This document shows positions 34,485 through 44,631 of a stretch of DNA of 64,000 bases, one piece after another. Both the position numbers and the translations under genes were made by a program. The notes under the pieces are model-generated. The model had not been told where the DNA came from. It did no database searches and saw only the letters and a program-made list of their open reading frames with translations. The DNA lies in NCBI RefSeq assembly GCF_905171775.1, contig NC_053492.1, positions 329,370,720-329,434,719 on the forward strand. Direction: 5' to 3'. The stretch comes from Rana temporaria. Taxonomy: Eukaryota; Chordata; Amphibia; Anura; Ranidae. Position 1 is the stretch's first letter, and the number at the start of each line of letters is the position of its first letter.

Positions 34485-34502
34485 TGGGGGCTCATCCGGG
34501 AT
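34485..34502 (+). other. primer binding site, tRNA-Pro type
   Basis: TGGGGGCTCATCCGGGAT differs by one base from the complement of the tRNA-Pro 3' end, and lies two bases after an LTR ending in CA. Confidence 0.8.
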
Positions 34503-35262
34503 TATTTGCCATTGCTTCTGACAACCGGATTCATATGTTTCATTTTATTGAAAGTCCGCAATCAAGGAAGTATTGGACTGTGCTTTAAAAGAGAGAGAAA
34601 GGGGTTAAGGGTACAGATTGCTTAACCACTACCCGACGGCCGTACGACTTTATACGGCCGCGGGGTGGTTCTCAATCTCTAACAGGCCGTAAAAAGACGG
34701 CCTGCGCGTGCATCCAGCGGAGCGGGCGCGCGCGAGTCTGACGGCAGCGCGCGCGTGCTCGCCGGATCGCTGAGATGCCGATGCGAGTGTCTGGTGGCCG
34801 TGATGTCCGCCAGGGACTCGGGATCGGCGGCTACAGGGACAAGACGTGGAGCTCTGTGTGTAAACACAGAGATCCACGTCCTGTCAGGGGAGAGAGGAGA
34901 CCGATCTGTGTCCCTTGTACATAGGGACATAGATCGGTCACCTCCCCCAGTCACCCCCCTCCACCTACAGTTAGAACACAATTTAGGGTACACATTTAAC
35001 CCCTTCCTCACCCCCTAGTGTTAACCCCTTCAATGCCAGTCACATTTATACAGTAATTAGTGCATTTTTATAGCACTGTTCGCTGTATAAATGTGAATGG
35101 TGCCAAAAATGTGTCAAAAGTGTCCGATGTGGGGGGGCGTGGCTTGGAGCGCGAGCCGGATGGACGCATAAGACCGGAGCTCCGGAGCGAAGGGAACTAT
35201 AGCGGCACCTAGCAACCTCAGTTCAGCCGATTTCACCCACGAAACCCACGGGAACTGCCCGA

Positions 35263-36441
35263 GTGACCGCTGACATGACCGGGAAGCGTCACCAGGACAG
35301 GAAGCCTCACCGGCTCACAGACTTTTTCACCCCACACGGGAGAGCCGAGAAACAAGATGGCGCCGAGGCCTGCTCGCCTTCACAACGCTCCTCGCTGAGG
35401 ACACCAGCTAATGCAGGTACGCGGGCAAAAATCTTGCCATCCCCTGACATCATGTCATCTGCTCCCTCGACTCCATCCACCCGCAGCCCAGCTAAATCCA
35501 AACCCAGGTTGGATGGTGGGAGATCCGACCTGGCCACAAGCCTGGATGGGAGCCAGGCCTCAGACTCGGGGGATGACACGCGGGATCTACCCGACTCTAT
35601 AATATCGTATCCCACACAAAATCAACCAGTAGTTGACACTGTCCTTAAAGACATGTTGATCTCATTAAGGAGCACTTTGCAGTCAGACATGGCAACATGT
35701 ATGCATCGCCTCAGTAAAGATATTCAAGATGTGGGCAGGAGAGTGGATCATATAGAGACTAAAATGGAGGAGTACGCCACAACTATAAACGATTTGGTAG
35801 ATGCAAACGAGGAAAGGGAAGGCGATTCTGAATGGGTTAAAGCAAAAATAGCAGATTTGGAAGACAGGTCGAGGAGGAACAATCTAAAAATAAGAGGGAT
35901 CCCAGAATCTGTGCTTCCACCTGACCTGAACCAATATGTCGCCACCATGTTTAAGGCCCTCATCCCAGATCTGGCCGATCTAGACGTCACGATCGACCGA
36001 ATACACCGCTTGCCTAAGCCATCCCATCTCCCTGATCAGGTCCCTAGGGATGTTCTACTAAGGCTGCATTTCTTTCATGTTAAAGAACAACTTATGATCT
36101 TGATGCGGAAGCATGAAGCCATCCCCCAACAATACCAAGATTTACAATTCTATGCAGACTTGTCCCAATACACTTTGCTAAAACGGCGAAATCTGAACAC
36201 AGTGACCAAGGTGCTGCGTAATCATAGGATCATCTACCGCTGGGGATATCCAACTAAAATATCAGTCACCAAAGATAATCGCACCTTTACAATCACCTCA
36301 TTAGAAAAGGGCCTAGACCTTCTCAAGGAATGGGGTATCCTGCCCGATAGCACTGAAGCTCTTTCAATAGACCGCACTCCTCGCAGGGTAGAACCCGAAT
36401 GGAAGCAGGTCACAGCCAGAAATGCCAAATCACACACCTGA
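35263..36441 (+). CDS. L1-like ORF1 protein (RNA-binding chaperone)
   Basis: 392-residue protein of the L1 ORF1p type, which coats LINE RNA and acts as a nucleic-acid chaperone in the retrotransposition RNP. After a basic, disordered N-terminus (residues 1-130), a heptad-like region around 145-200 (TCMHRLSKDIQDVGRRVDHI) should form a coiled coil. The RRM-like domain starts at about 205 (LEDRSRRNNLKIRGIPE) and includes IDRIHRLPKP. The C-terminal domain includes DLQFYADLSQYTLLKRRNLN and a FTITSLEKGLDLLKEWGILP-like end. The ATG at 35263 gives MTADMTGK; an internal ATG at 35275 is an alternative. There are no stops or frameshifts. The family is confident; expression is unknown. Confidence 0.9.
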   Translation: MTADMTGKRHQDRKPHRLTDFFTPHGRAEKQDGAEACSPSQRSSLRTPANAGTRAKILPSPDIMSSAPSTPSTRSPAKSKPRLDGGRSDLATSLDGSQASDSGDDTRDLPDSIISYPTQNQPVVDTVLKDMLISLRSTLQSDMATCMHRLSKDIQDVGRRVDHIETKMEEYATTINDLVDANEEREGDSEWVKAKIADLEDRSRRNNLKIRGIPESVLPPDLNQYVATMFKALIPDLADLDVTIDRIHRLPKPSHLPDQVPRDVLLRLHFFHVKEQLMILMRKHEAIPQQYQDLQFYADLSQYTLLKRRNLNTVTKVLRNHRIIYRWGYPTKISVTKDNRTFTITSLEKGLDLLKEWGILPDSTEALSIDRTPRRVEPEWKQVTARNAKSHT

Positions 36442-36924
36442 AGTGGGCCATGAGCTGTATTCACACCCAGTTCCCTGAACCTGGAACCGACTAAGTCCGT
36501 TCTAACTTTACCCCCCCGTTGCAAGTTGCAATCTGCAGCACGTTGCTGCTGAAGGATCTCACCGTCTCCTTGCTACTGCTGACCCGCAGTGGCATTGCTG
36601 TGTTTAAACATGCTTTGTTTTGTTACTTTTCTTTTTTTTTCTCTATCCTTTTTTGGTTCACTAGCCAGCTCTCCATCTTTTCTTCACACTGGATGTCGTC
36701 CACCTCAGCAACTGTTCTCAACACCATGGATCGCATAATACAGCCTTCGCTCCTATCAAAACACCGTGTGATCGCATACAAATGGCCATGTGAGTACTGC
36801 ATCTACACTATCGATCTGTTGTCATATGATCATTTTAAGCATCCAAAGACAGTGGAAATAGACCCCTTGGAACTGCCTAGAAATACCTTCTGCCACCCAT
36901 TATCACTCATAATCCCCCCACACC

Positions 36925-39900
36925 ATGCCGCTTAATATTTTGTCTATGAACACTAAAGGGCTTAATCATCCGGTCAAGCGTAAATCTTTATGGAAAGAGG
37001 CACTTACCCACCACTGTGATATAGTGTGCGCCCAGGAAACACACTTTTGTGCAAAGGCCCCGCCTAAATGCTCACATGGTAGTTTTCCGCATGTATTCAC
37101 AGCTAACGCGGACTCAAAAACCAAAGGAGTCCTGACTGCCATCAGAGATACTGTGGCATTCCACATGCACGCAGTCATCAAAGACCCCTTAGGAAGATTT
37201 CTAATCTTGACATGTGACCTGAACAACACCACTTACACTATCGTCAACGTATACTCCCCTAACAAGCATCAGGTGCACTTTTTCAACAAATTAATGAAGA
37301 AAGTCCAACAAGTCCAACAAGGTCTACTTATTATTTGTGGCGACTTTAACGTGACCCCTGACCCAGCTATAGACTCTACCACCACCTCTACGCGTCATCT
37401 CCCGGAGCTGGCGCCATCGATTACAAAGAACAATCTCTATGATGCCTGGCGCTGTCTCCACGACAACGAAATAGATTTTACTTTTTTTTCCATACCTCAC
37501 TGTGTTTATACGAGGATAGATCTTTTTTTAGTAGAACAAAGAGTATTGTTTCAAGTTAAGTCTGTGACAATTAATAATATTTCATGGAGTGATCATGCTT
37601 CTGTGGTAATGTCTGTGGCTGATTTTGCATCTTGCAAACAGACTCCAGTTTGGAGACTTAACACTTTTCTCCTACAGGATATAGAACTCAAAGACAAAAT
37701 CCAGACTCACATTTCCGAATTCTTTAGAAACAATTTAGGTTCAGTGCAAAGCCCCTTCACACTATGGAATGCCCATAAGGCTTTCATCCGCGGCATTTTC
37801 ATCCAGGCAGGGGCAAGGTACAAAAAACAGAGGCAGAAACATTTCACTGAGCTCATGAGACAAATCACTGATCTAGACAACAAGAACAAACTCAACCCTA
37901 ACGTCACAGTGTCTGAACAACTTACCAAACTTAGATTTAACCTAAGACTACACCTTTTAGAAAACTTCGAGCGAGCCTCTAAACGATTAAAAATGACCTA
38001 TTACGCATCAGGCAACAAGGCAGGTAAATTACTGGCAAAGGCCCTTAAGGGACATAGATACAAACTAAAAATCCCTTTTGTGACACACCCTGTCACTGCC
38101 CAGAAAGTGTCCCACCCCCAACAAATTGCAGATGCCTTTAGCTGCTTCTACGGCAAACTATACAACCTCAAAGATGACCCGTCCACTTTCCAACCAACCC
38201 CTGAGCTTATCTCCCAATTCCTAGAGAGAATAGACATCCCCAAGCTGTCAACTGACCAACTTAACTACCTCAATCTTCCTTTCACCGATAGCGAAATCTC
38301 TAAAGTCATTGACGCCCTTCCCCTTAACAAATCACCAGGCCCTGACGGCTTTAGTAGCGAATATTATAAAGAATTTAAATCTCTACTAATGCCCTGTTTA
38401 TTACAGATGTTCCAGTTAGCGGCCACCTCTGCTTCATTTCCGCCAGAAATGTTAGAAGCCCTCATAGTGGCACTCCCCAAACCGGGTAAAGAACCCACAT
38501 CCCCAGCAAATTTTAGACCAATCTCATTACTCAACATAGACCTCAAAGTATACGCCAAACTAATCGCTACAAGGTTAGTGGATATTATGCCCACTTTGAT
38601 TCACCCAGACCAATCAGGTTTCACTAAAAACAGACAAACCTCAGATGCCACGCGACGCATGATAAATATCATTCATTTAGCAGGGGTGCAACAAAGGCCT
38701 TCTCTGCTCCTATCTTTGGATGCGGAGAAGGCCTTTGACAGGATACACTGGCTGTACCTGTCCAAGACCTTAGAATCATTTGGATTTAAGGGGGATATTC
38801 TTACAGCAATCCAAGCTCTATACTCCAAACCATCAGCCAAGGTGTATATGTCCGGTGTTCTGTCGGCCCCATTCACTATAACTAATGGTACGAGACAAGG
38901 GTGCCCCTTATCCCCGTTAATTTTTAACCTATTAATGGAACCCCTAGCTATTTCAATAAGGACCCATCCCAAAATAACTGGACTAAAGGTTGGTAAAGAG
39001 GAGCACACTATCAGCCTTTTCGCTGATGACATCATCATGATTTTGTCAAATATAGACACATCACTTACAGCGACACAGGAAATTCTAAGTTCATTTAATA
39101 AGATCTCATATTATAAAATTAATGAAAGTAAGTCGTATATCCTAGGCCTGGGACTAAAGGAAAGTATATGCGTTGGGATTAAAACTAAGTGCCCATACAC
39201 CTGGAGCACTGCTGGCATCAAGTATTTAGGTATTATACTGACCGACAACACAGACCACCTAGTCGAGGCCAATTATAATTCATTTCTGCTCTCCCTCCCC
39301 TCTAAACTTAAAGAGCTGTCTTGGACGGAATCCTCATGGGCGGGCCGTCTTGCGGCTTTTAAGATGATACTGCTGCCCCAACTTATCTATCTGTTTAGGA
39401 ACCTCCCTATCTTAGTTCCGGATAAATTTTTTTCCATAGTTCAATCTCAAATAAACAACTTTCTATGGCAGGGACGGAGGGCCAGATGTGCCTTCCATAA
39501 ATTGGTCAAATCCAAAGCGGCAGGAGGAGTGGGCCATGTGATTATCAGGGACTATTACTTGGCAGCAATCTTAGCGCAGGCGAGAGGTTGGTTCCAGAGG
39601 GATCACACAGCGAGGTGGCTCTCACTGGAGGCTTCCCAATGTCCCAACTATAACCTATCCAATTTTCTGCTAGCTAGCACTCACATGAATAGACTACCTA
39701 TAGGTATTTCCCCTACTATGCGAGCAACTCTCAAAGCCTGGGGTAAATTTCTGAACGAACCAATGGTTGACTCCAACCCTCAAACTATCCCATTCCCTAT
39801 AGCGGGCCTACAGCTATTAATTCCTGACCTCAATGTTAAAACATGGGAAGATAAGGATATCAAGACTGTCGCGGACCTCCAGGTGGGTCCTGCGACTAAG

Positions 39901-40698
39901 TCTTTTAGGTCTCTCCAAATCGAATATGGTTTATCTGCCAGGGATCAATATGCAACCATTCAAATAGCACACCTTCTAGAAGCAACACCGAAATTATCGG
40001 TCGAGATCCCTTGGAGGGTATTCTTATATCTGACTAAGCCGGTTACCTCCATTAGAGGCATATCCCTGTTTTATGGCCAGCTAGGTCAGAAAAATCTACT
40101 GATTAAAACACCATCTATGAGATCTTGGGAGTGGGACCTTAATAATCAATACGATATATCCCAGTGGAAGCTAGCCATCACATCAGTGTACAAAGCAACT
40201 AAATGCGCCAATCTTTGGGAATTACACCAGAAGATCTTATTACGATGGTACCTGACCCCCACACGGCTAGCAAATTTTCAGACACAAACCTCCCCCCTGT
40301 GTTGGCGACTATGCGGACACAGGGGCTCGTTGTTACATATACTGGGGTTTTGCCCTAGGATACAAAAATTTTGGAGCGAAGTGTTTGACCTTATACGTTC
40401 AACCACTGGCTACAATTGTCCTCTAAGAATGGATATGGCTATCCTATCGCTGGGAGTAGAATTATTCCCCCCACCATACAGATTGATAGTCACGCATATC
40501 CTTTTAAGCGCGAGGTTAGAACTAGTAAGAAAATGGAGGTCCATAGAGACCCCCACCCTGAGAGAGGTGGTTAGATCTACTAATCTTCACATTAACTATG
40601 AAATAATGTTCAGAGCAACCCAACACAGACCTGAGAACAGAGCCCAGATCTGGGCACCTTGGACAGACTGGTATAAACTGAATGAAGCTAGGTTCTAG
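36925..40698 (+). CDS. L1-like ORF2: endonuclease-reverse transcriptase
   Basis: 1257-residue protein that nicks target DNA and primes reverse transcription from the nick. The N-terminal APE-type endonuclease (1-235) keeps N in MNTKGLNHP, E in CAQETH (about 35), GDFNVTP (about 138) and SDHASVV (about 222). RT follows: SPGPDGFSSEYY, SLDAEKAFDRIHW (about 597), NGTRQGCPLSPLIFNLLM (about 653) and LFADDIIMI with catalytic FADD (about 699). Near residue 1125 a C-terminal Cys/His motif appears, CWRLCGHRGSLLHILGFC. The length matches full-length L1 ORF2. All catalytic residues I can check are present and the frame is open throughout. The ATG at 36925 (MPLNILSMN) begins directly at the endonuclease. 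Confidence 0.93.
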   Translation: MPLNILSMNTKGLNHPVKRKSLWKEALTHHCDIVCAQETHFCAKAPPKCSHGSFPHVFTANADSKTKGVLTAIRDTVAFHMHAVIKDPLGRFLILTCDLNNTTYTIVNVYSPNKHQVHFFNKLMKKVQQVQQGLLIICGDFNVTPDPAIDSTTTSTRHLPELAPSITKNNLYDAWRCLHDNEIDFTFFSIPHCVYTRIDLFLVEQRVLFQVKSVTINNISWSDHASVVMSVADFASCKQTPVWRLNTFLLQDIELKDKIQTHISEFFRNNLGSVQSPFTLWNAHKAFIRGIFIQAGARYKKQRQKHFTELMRQITDLDNKNKLNPNVTVSEQLTKLRFNLRLHLLENFERASKRLKMTYYASGNKAGKLLAKALKGHRYKLKIPFVTHPVTAQKVSHPQQIADAFSCFYGKLYNLKDDPSTFQPTPELISQFLERIDIPKLSTDQLNYLNLPFTDSEISKVIDALPLNKSPGPDGFSSEYYKEFKSLLMPCLLQMFQLAATSASFPPEMLEALIVALPKPGKEPTSPANFRPISLLNIDLKVYAKLIATRLVDIMPTLIHPDQSGFTKNRQTSDATRRMINIIHLAGVQQRPSLLLSLDAEKAFDRIHWLYLSKTLESFGFKGDILTAIQALYSKPSAKVYMSGVLSAPFTITNGTRQGCPLSPLIFNLLMEPLAISIRTHPKITGLKVGKEEHTISLFADDIIMILSNIDTSLTATQEILSSFNKISYYKINESKSYILGLGLKESICVGIKTKCPYTWSTAGIKYLGIILTDNTDHLVEANYNSFLLSLPSKLKELSWTESSWAGRLAAFKMILLPQLIYLFRNLPILVPDKFFSIVQSQINNFLWQGRRARCAFHKLVKSKAAGGVGHVIIRDYYLAAILAQARGWFQRDHTARWLSLEASQCPNYNLSNFLLASTHMNRLPIGISPTMRATLKAWGKFLNEPMVDSNPQTIPFPIAGLQLLIPDLNVKTWEDKDIKTVADLQVGPATKSFRSLQIEYGLSARDQYATIQIAHLLEATPKLSVEIPWRVFLYLTKPVTSIRGISLFYGQLGQKNLLIKTPSMRSWEWDLNNQYDISQWKLAITSVYKATKCANLWELHQKILLRWYLTPTRLANFQTQTSPLCWRLCGHRGSLLHILGFCPRIQKFWSEVFDLIRSTTGYNCPLRMDMAILSLGVELFPPPYRLIVTHILLSARLELVRKWRSIETPTLREVVRSTNLHINYEIMFRATQHRPENRAQIWAPWTDWYKLNEARF

Positions 40699-41751
40699 AC
40701 TGAAGCCTACTTATATGCGATCTTATCAGTCAGAAAGTATGTTTCTTGCATACATTGGAGCAATACATCCAGTCTCTGCTCTTCTCTAATTCATGCCTTT
40801 ACTTTCCCTTTTCTTTTCCTTTTATCTTCACTAGTCTTTGTTTCACATTCCTACATACCATCTAATCTCTTGTCACTTTAAATACCAAAAGTTGATATCT
40901 GTGAGCGTGTATGACATGTATGTAGCATCAGTTCGGTGGGCCCGCATACCGCCAAGCGCAGAGAGTTCCCGTCAGGGGCGCGGGCGGGGTGAGGAGGCCC
41001 ACTATTGTCTCGTTTATGTTCTTTTAACGCACATGTCTAAGACTGTTATCACCCAATGGGTTATGTTGAGATTGATTGGACAACTGCTTGGATAGTATCA
41101 CGATACAATAACCTGTTGAAGATTAATCTTCTTGTAATGTTATGTTCAATTGCGAATATTTGTGACTTTGATATCTTCTGATGTACACAAAAGTATGTAT
41201 ACCTTGCTGCTCTCTTTGATACTCTAATAAAAATTTATTGCTTGAAAAAAGTGTCCGATGTGTCCGCCATAATGTCGCAGTCACGAAAAAAATGCTGATC
41301 GCCGCCATTAGTAGCAAAAAAAAAAAAAAAAATAATAATAATTCTGTCCCCTATTTTGTAAGCGCAATAACTTTTGCGCAAACCAGACGCTTCTTGCGAT
41401 TTTTTTTATTTTTTTCCCCAAAAATATGTAAAAGAATACGTATCGCCTAGACTGAGAAAAAAAATGTTGTTTTAAAAAAATTGGACTATTTATTATAGCA
41501 ACAAGTAAAAAATATTGTTTTTTTTTCAAAATTGTCGCTCTATTTTGGTTTATAGCGCAAAAAATAAAAACCGCAGAGGCGATCAAATACCACCAAAAGA
41601 AAGCTCTATTTGTGGGAAAAAAAGGACGTCAATTTTGTTTGGGAGCCACATCGCACGACCGCGCAATTGTCAGTTAAAGTGACGCAGTGCCACAAGCTGA
41701 AATTTCACCTGGTCAGGAAGGGGTATATGTGCCCAGTAAGGAAGTGGTTAA

Positions 41752-41957
41752 CTGCGATTCTGCATGCGATTCTGTAGAATATGTATGTGTTGCATTTACA
41801 TAGATGTGTGAGGACCTGGGAGTGGGAAGAGGAAGTAAGAAGTTATGAAGTGAAGCTAAAAGAAAAAGGTTTTACATGCAGCTTTCTGCTGGCTGGATTA
41901 AACAAGTTCTTCACAATGTTCATCTGACGACTCATCATTGCTTCTACAAAATCTACA
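41752..41957 (+). mobile_element. probable LTR 3' part of Gypsy element D
   Basis: Sequence ending AAAATCTACA immediately before a PBS-like TGGTGACAGAAGTGAGATC (41958-41976) and a Gypsy gag ATG at 41988. A possible LTR start is TGTGAGGACCTGG at 41806. The MITE ending at 41751 may have truncated it. Confidence 0.55.
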
Positions 41958-42283
41958 TGGTGACAGAAGTGAGATCGCTGAAACATCATGACTCAGAATT
42001 TACGTGGCATACAACCCCTAATCTTTGATAATAACATTGCTAACAACTGTACGAAATTCAAAAGGGAATGGGATCTGTACAGCACAAGGGCGGATCCAGA
42101 GTCTAGTCTCGGGAGGGGCACTGCCAGAAAATAAGGTGTTGCTTACAGAACTCAATTAGGTGTCCGATGTGTCCGCTGCAATGTTGCAGTACCGCTAAAA
42201 AATCAATGATCGCCGCCATTACTAGTAAAAAATATTTAAATATAAATGCCATAAATCTATCCCATAGTTTGTAGACGATTGTC

Positions 42284-43030
42284 AGGGACTGCAGACATGG
42301 TACAAGAGATGGTCAGAGACTGCAGACATGGTACAAGAGATGGTCAGAGACTGCAGACATGGTACAAGAGATGGTCAGAGAATGCAGACATGGTACAAGA
42401 GATGGTCAGAGACTGCAGACGTGGTACAAGGGATGGTCAAAGACTGCAGACGTGGTACAAGAAATGGTCAGAGACTGCAGCCGTGGTACAGGAGATGGTC
42501 AGAGACTGCAGACGTGGTACAGGAGATGGTCAGAGACTGCAGACGTGGTACAAGGGATGGTCAGAGACTGCAGACGTGGTACAGGAGATGGTCAGAGACT
42601 GCAGATGTGGTACAAGGGATGGTCAGAGACTGCAGATGTGGTACAAGAGATGGTCAGAGACTGCAGACGTGGTACAGGAGATGGTCAGAGACTGCAGACG
42701 TGGTACAGGAGATGGTCAGAGACTGCAGACGTGGTACAGGAGATGGTCAGAGACTGCAGACGTGGTACAAGGGATGGTCAGAGACTGCAGGCATGGTACA
42801 AGGGATGGTCAGAGACTGCAGAAGTGGTATAAGAGATGGTCAGAGACTGCAGACGTGGTACAGGAGATGGTCAGAGACTGCAGACGTGGTACAAGGGATG
42901 GTCAGAGACTGCAGACGTGGTACAAGGGATGGTCAGAGACTGCAGACGTGGTATAAGAGATGGTCAGAGACTGCAGGCATGGTACAAGGGATGGTCAGAG
43001 ACTGAACACATGGTACAAGAGATCAATGCA
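42284..43030. repeat. 31-bp minisatellite, about 24 copies
   Basis: Unit built on GGTCAGAGACTGCAGACGTG followed by GTACAAGAGAT. The 31-bp length is not a multiple of 3, so all three forward frames are open and encode the same repeating peptide. These are not genes. Confidence 0.95.
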
Positions 43031-43069
43031 GCCTCATCAGTGCCCACCATTGCAGCCTCACTGTACATA

Positions 43070-43440
43070 TGAACGCAGCCCCACCTTTGTGTATAAATTC
43101 AGTCCCACTTTTGTATATTAATGCAGTCCCACTTTTGTATATCAATGCAGACCCAGTTTTGTATATCAATGCAGACCCACTTTTGTATATCAATGCAGAC
43201 CCACTTTTGTATATCAATGCAGCCCCACTTTTGTATATAAATGCAGTTCCACTTGTGTCTATGAATGCAGTCCCACTTTTGTCTATGAATGCAGCCCCAC
43301 TTTTGTCAATGAATGCAGCCCCACTTTTGTCTATGAATGCAGCCCCACTTGTGTCTATGAATGCAGTCCCACTTTTGTATATACATGCAGTCCCACTTTT
43401 GTATATGAATGCAGCCCCACTTTTGTCTATTAATGCAGCC
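43070..43440. repeat. about 30-bp minisatellite
   Basis: Unit TATGAATGCAGCCCCACTTT plus TGTA/TGTC. The unit is near a multiple of 3, which explains long open frames on both strands. Confidence 0.93.
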
Positions 43441-44631
43441 ACACTGTGCATGGCACTCACCATGGCATTGCCTCGATCACACACAGCAGGTATCTCCTCT
43501 CCCGACTTAGTGAAGGATTGGCTTGGGTGGCTCAGCTGCTCTAGTCCTGCAAAGGGAACTGAGTTCATGCTGTGAATAAAGTGCAGGAACTTCGTTCCCA
43601 CGCGTTCCCGCAGGACTTGAGCCCTGCTCGGGGGGGAGCAATTGCCATGTTGCCCCCCCCCTGGATCCGCCGTTGCCACAAAGCAGTTTAAAAAAAATAG
43701 TAAAAAAAAAAAAAAAAAATTTTATTTATTTTTTAAAGCCAATGTGACATGATTGCCTCGGGGGGGCAATTGCCCTGTTGCCCCCCCCCTGGATCCGCCG
43801 TTGGCACAGCAATGCAAGACTCTCAGACAAGTCAAAAAAGGTATAAGCTCAATTTTGCTGGTTTAGGTGCACTAGATAAATATGAGTCCTTTTATTTTCA
43901 AGATAATGAGGACAAAGAGGATCCTGACATCTTAATACATTTGATGATATATGCTTACCACAGTGTAATGTGATAATAGATAGACATGCATCAACATGAT
44001 AGCTCAGAAACCGGATGAAGGAATACAATCCCTATGCAGCCAGATTGAGACTGCTGGCTAAAAATTAGATTTTGGTGCACTAACGGATGAAAGGATTGTA
44101 TGTGGTATCTACAAGAATGCAGTTTGTGCTCAGTTGTTAACCACTTCCCATCCACGCTAAAGCCGAATGACGGCTACAGCGTGGACCTAAAACGCCGGGA
44201 GGCCGTCCCCTTTCCTCATTCCCCACGTGTGCTCCCGAGCACGCATCGGGAACTTCTGTGCTGGCCGTGTCCCTTGAACACAGCCAATCACAGATCGCTG
44301 TAAATAGCCAATCACAGCTGCTATTTAAAGCGCGATCGGCGTACCCAATGAGAGATGATCTCAAATGTAAACAAATGAGATCATCTCTCATTCCCGGCTC
44401 TCCCTGTTCACACAGACACCGCGTGTGAGGAGGGAGAGCGATCTGTCAGTGATAAACACAGTACACCACACTACACCAGCCTAAGTGTAGCGGGGTTATA
44501 CTATCACTGACTATTTGATAGTTATGCATACCTAAATCCCCCGGGAGTTCTAGTCACGTTGTACATATGTGTTTATTTCTTTCCTAAAGCAATGCATTGT
44601 GGGATTTGAAGTAGGAGGAGAAAAGGACTCT

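Larger units (their letters stand above)
35131..41246 (+). mobile_element. full-length L1-like (L1/Tx1) LINE with 15-bp TSD
   Basis: Flanked by AAAAGTGTCCGATGT at 35116-35130 and 41247-41261. The 5' UTR is only about 130 bp and starts with a G-run. ORF1 (35263-36441) and ORF2 (36925-40698) are both open, separated by 483 bp. The 3' UTR ends with CTAATAAAAATTTATTGC, containing AATAAA, and a short A-run. The insertion sits in a TTAA MITE. Intact ORFs and a perfect duplication indicate recent retrotransposition. Confidence 0.93.
34622..41751. mobile_element. TTAA MITE (piggyBac-like ends), L1 inside
   Basis: Left end TTAACCACTACCCGACGGCC (34622) and right end AGGAAGTGGTTAA (to 41751). Without the L1 insertion it is about 1 kb. 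Its right end (41570-41751, with CAAATACCACCAAAAGAAAG) is the inverse of the left end of the MITE at 55004-56265, so both belong to one family. Subterminal hairpins such as CGGCCGTACG and TATACGGCCG are present at the left. Confidence 0.85.
42085..43803. mobile_element. hAT-type element carrying two minisatellites
   Basis: Left end CAAGGGCGGATCCAG and right end CTGGATCCGCCGTTG are inverted repeats. The flanking 8-mers GTACAGCA (42077-42084) and GCACAGCA (43804-43811) match 7 of 8. The interior holds a fragment of the TTAA MITE family (42150-42280), two arrays (42284-43030 and 43070-43440), a piece resembling the right end of the hAT composite (43546-43628), and a duplicated right terminus (43629-43675 and 43758-43803). 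Confidence 0.82.
41988..44136 (+). pseudogene. Gypsy element D Gag, split and broken
   Basis: Gag-type capsid polyprotein. The ATG at 41988 starts MTQNLRGIQPLIFDNN, then KFKREWDLYS up to the hAT insertion at 42085. After the insertion, 43812 onward gives ARLSDKSKK, then in another frame YKLNFAGLGALDKYESFYF and DNEDKEDPDIL. 43995-44136 adds KPDEGIQSLCSQIETAG (stop) KLDFGALTDERIVCGI and ends at LL, where the TTAA of the piggyBac insertion falls. The order and motifs fit vertebrate Ty3/Gypsy gag. It has at least one frameshift and several stops. The matching protease lies 17 kb away at 60784-61108. Confidence 0.78.

Noticed and set aside
36519..36935. 138-codon ORF between L1 ORF1 and ORF2
   Set aside because: Hydrophobic chance frame in the inter-ORF region overlapping the ORF2 start; no counterpart in L1 biology.
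42279..43005. Three overlapping forward ORFs of 157-225 codons
   Set aside because: All are the 31-bp minisatellite read in three frames; the unit length is not a multiple of 3 and the peptides are the same repeat phase-shifted.
42284..43030. CRISPR-like array of regular repeats
   Set aside because: Repeats are contiguous, with no unique spacers, and the genome is eukaryotic.
43023..43679. 218-codon reverse ORF and its 168-codon forward counterpart
   Set aside because: Both come from the roughly 30-bp array at 43070-43440, whose unit length keeps both strands open.
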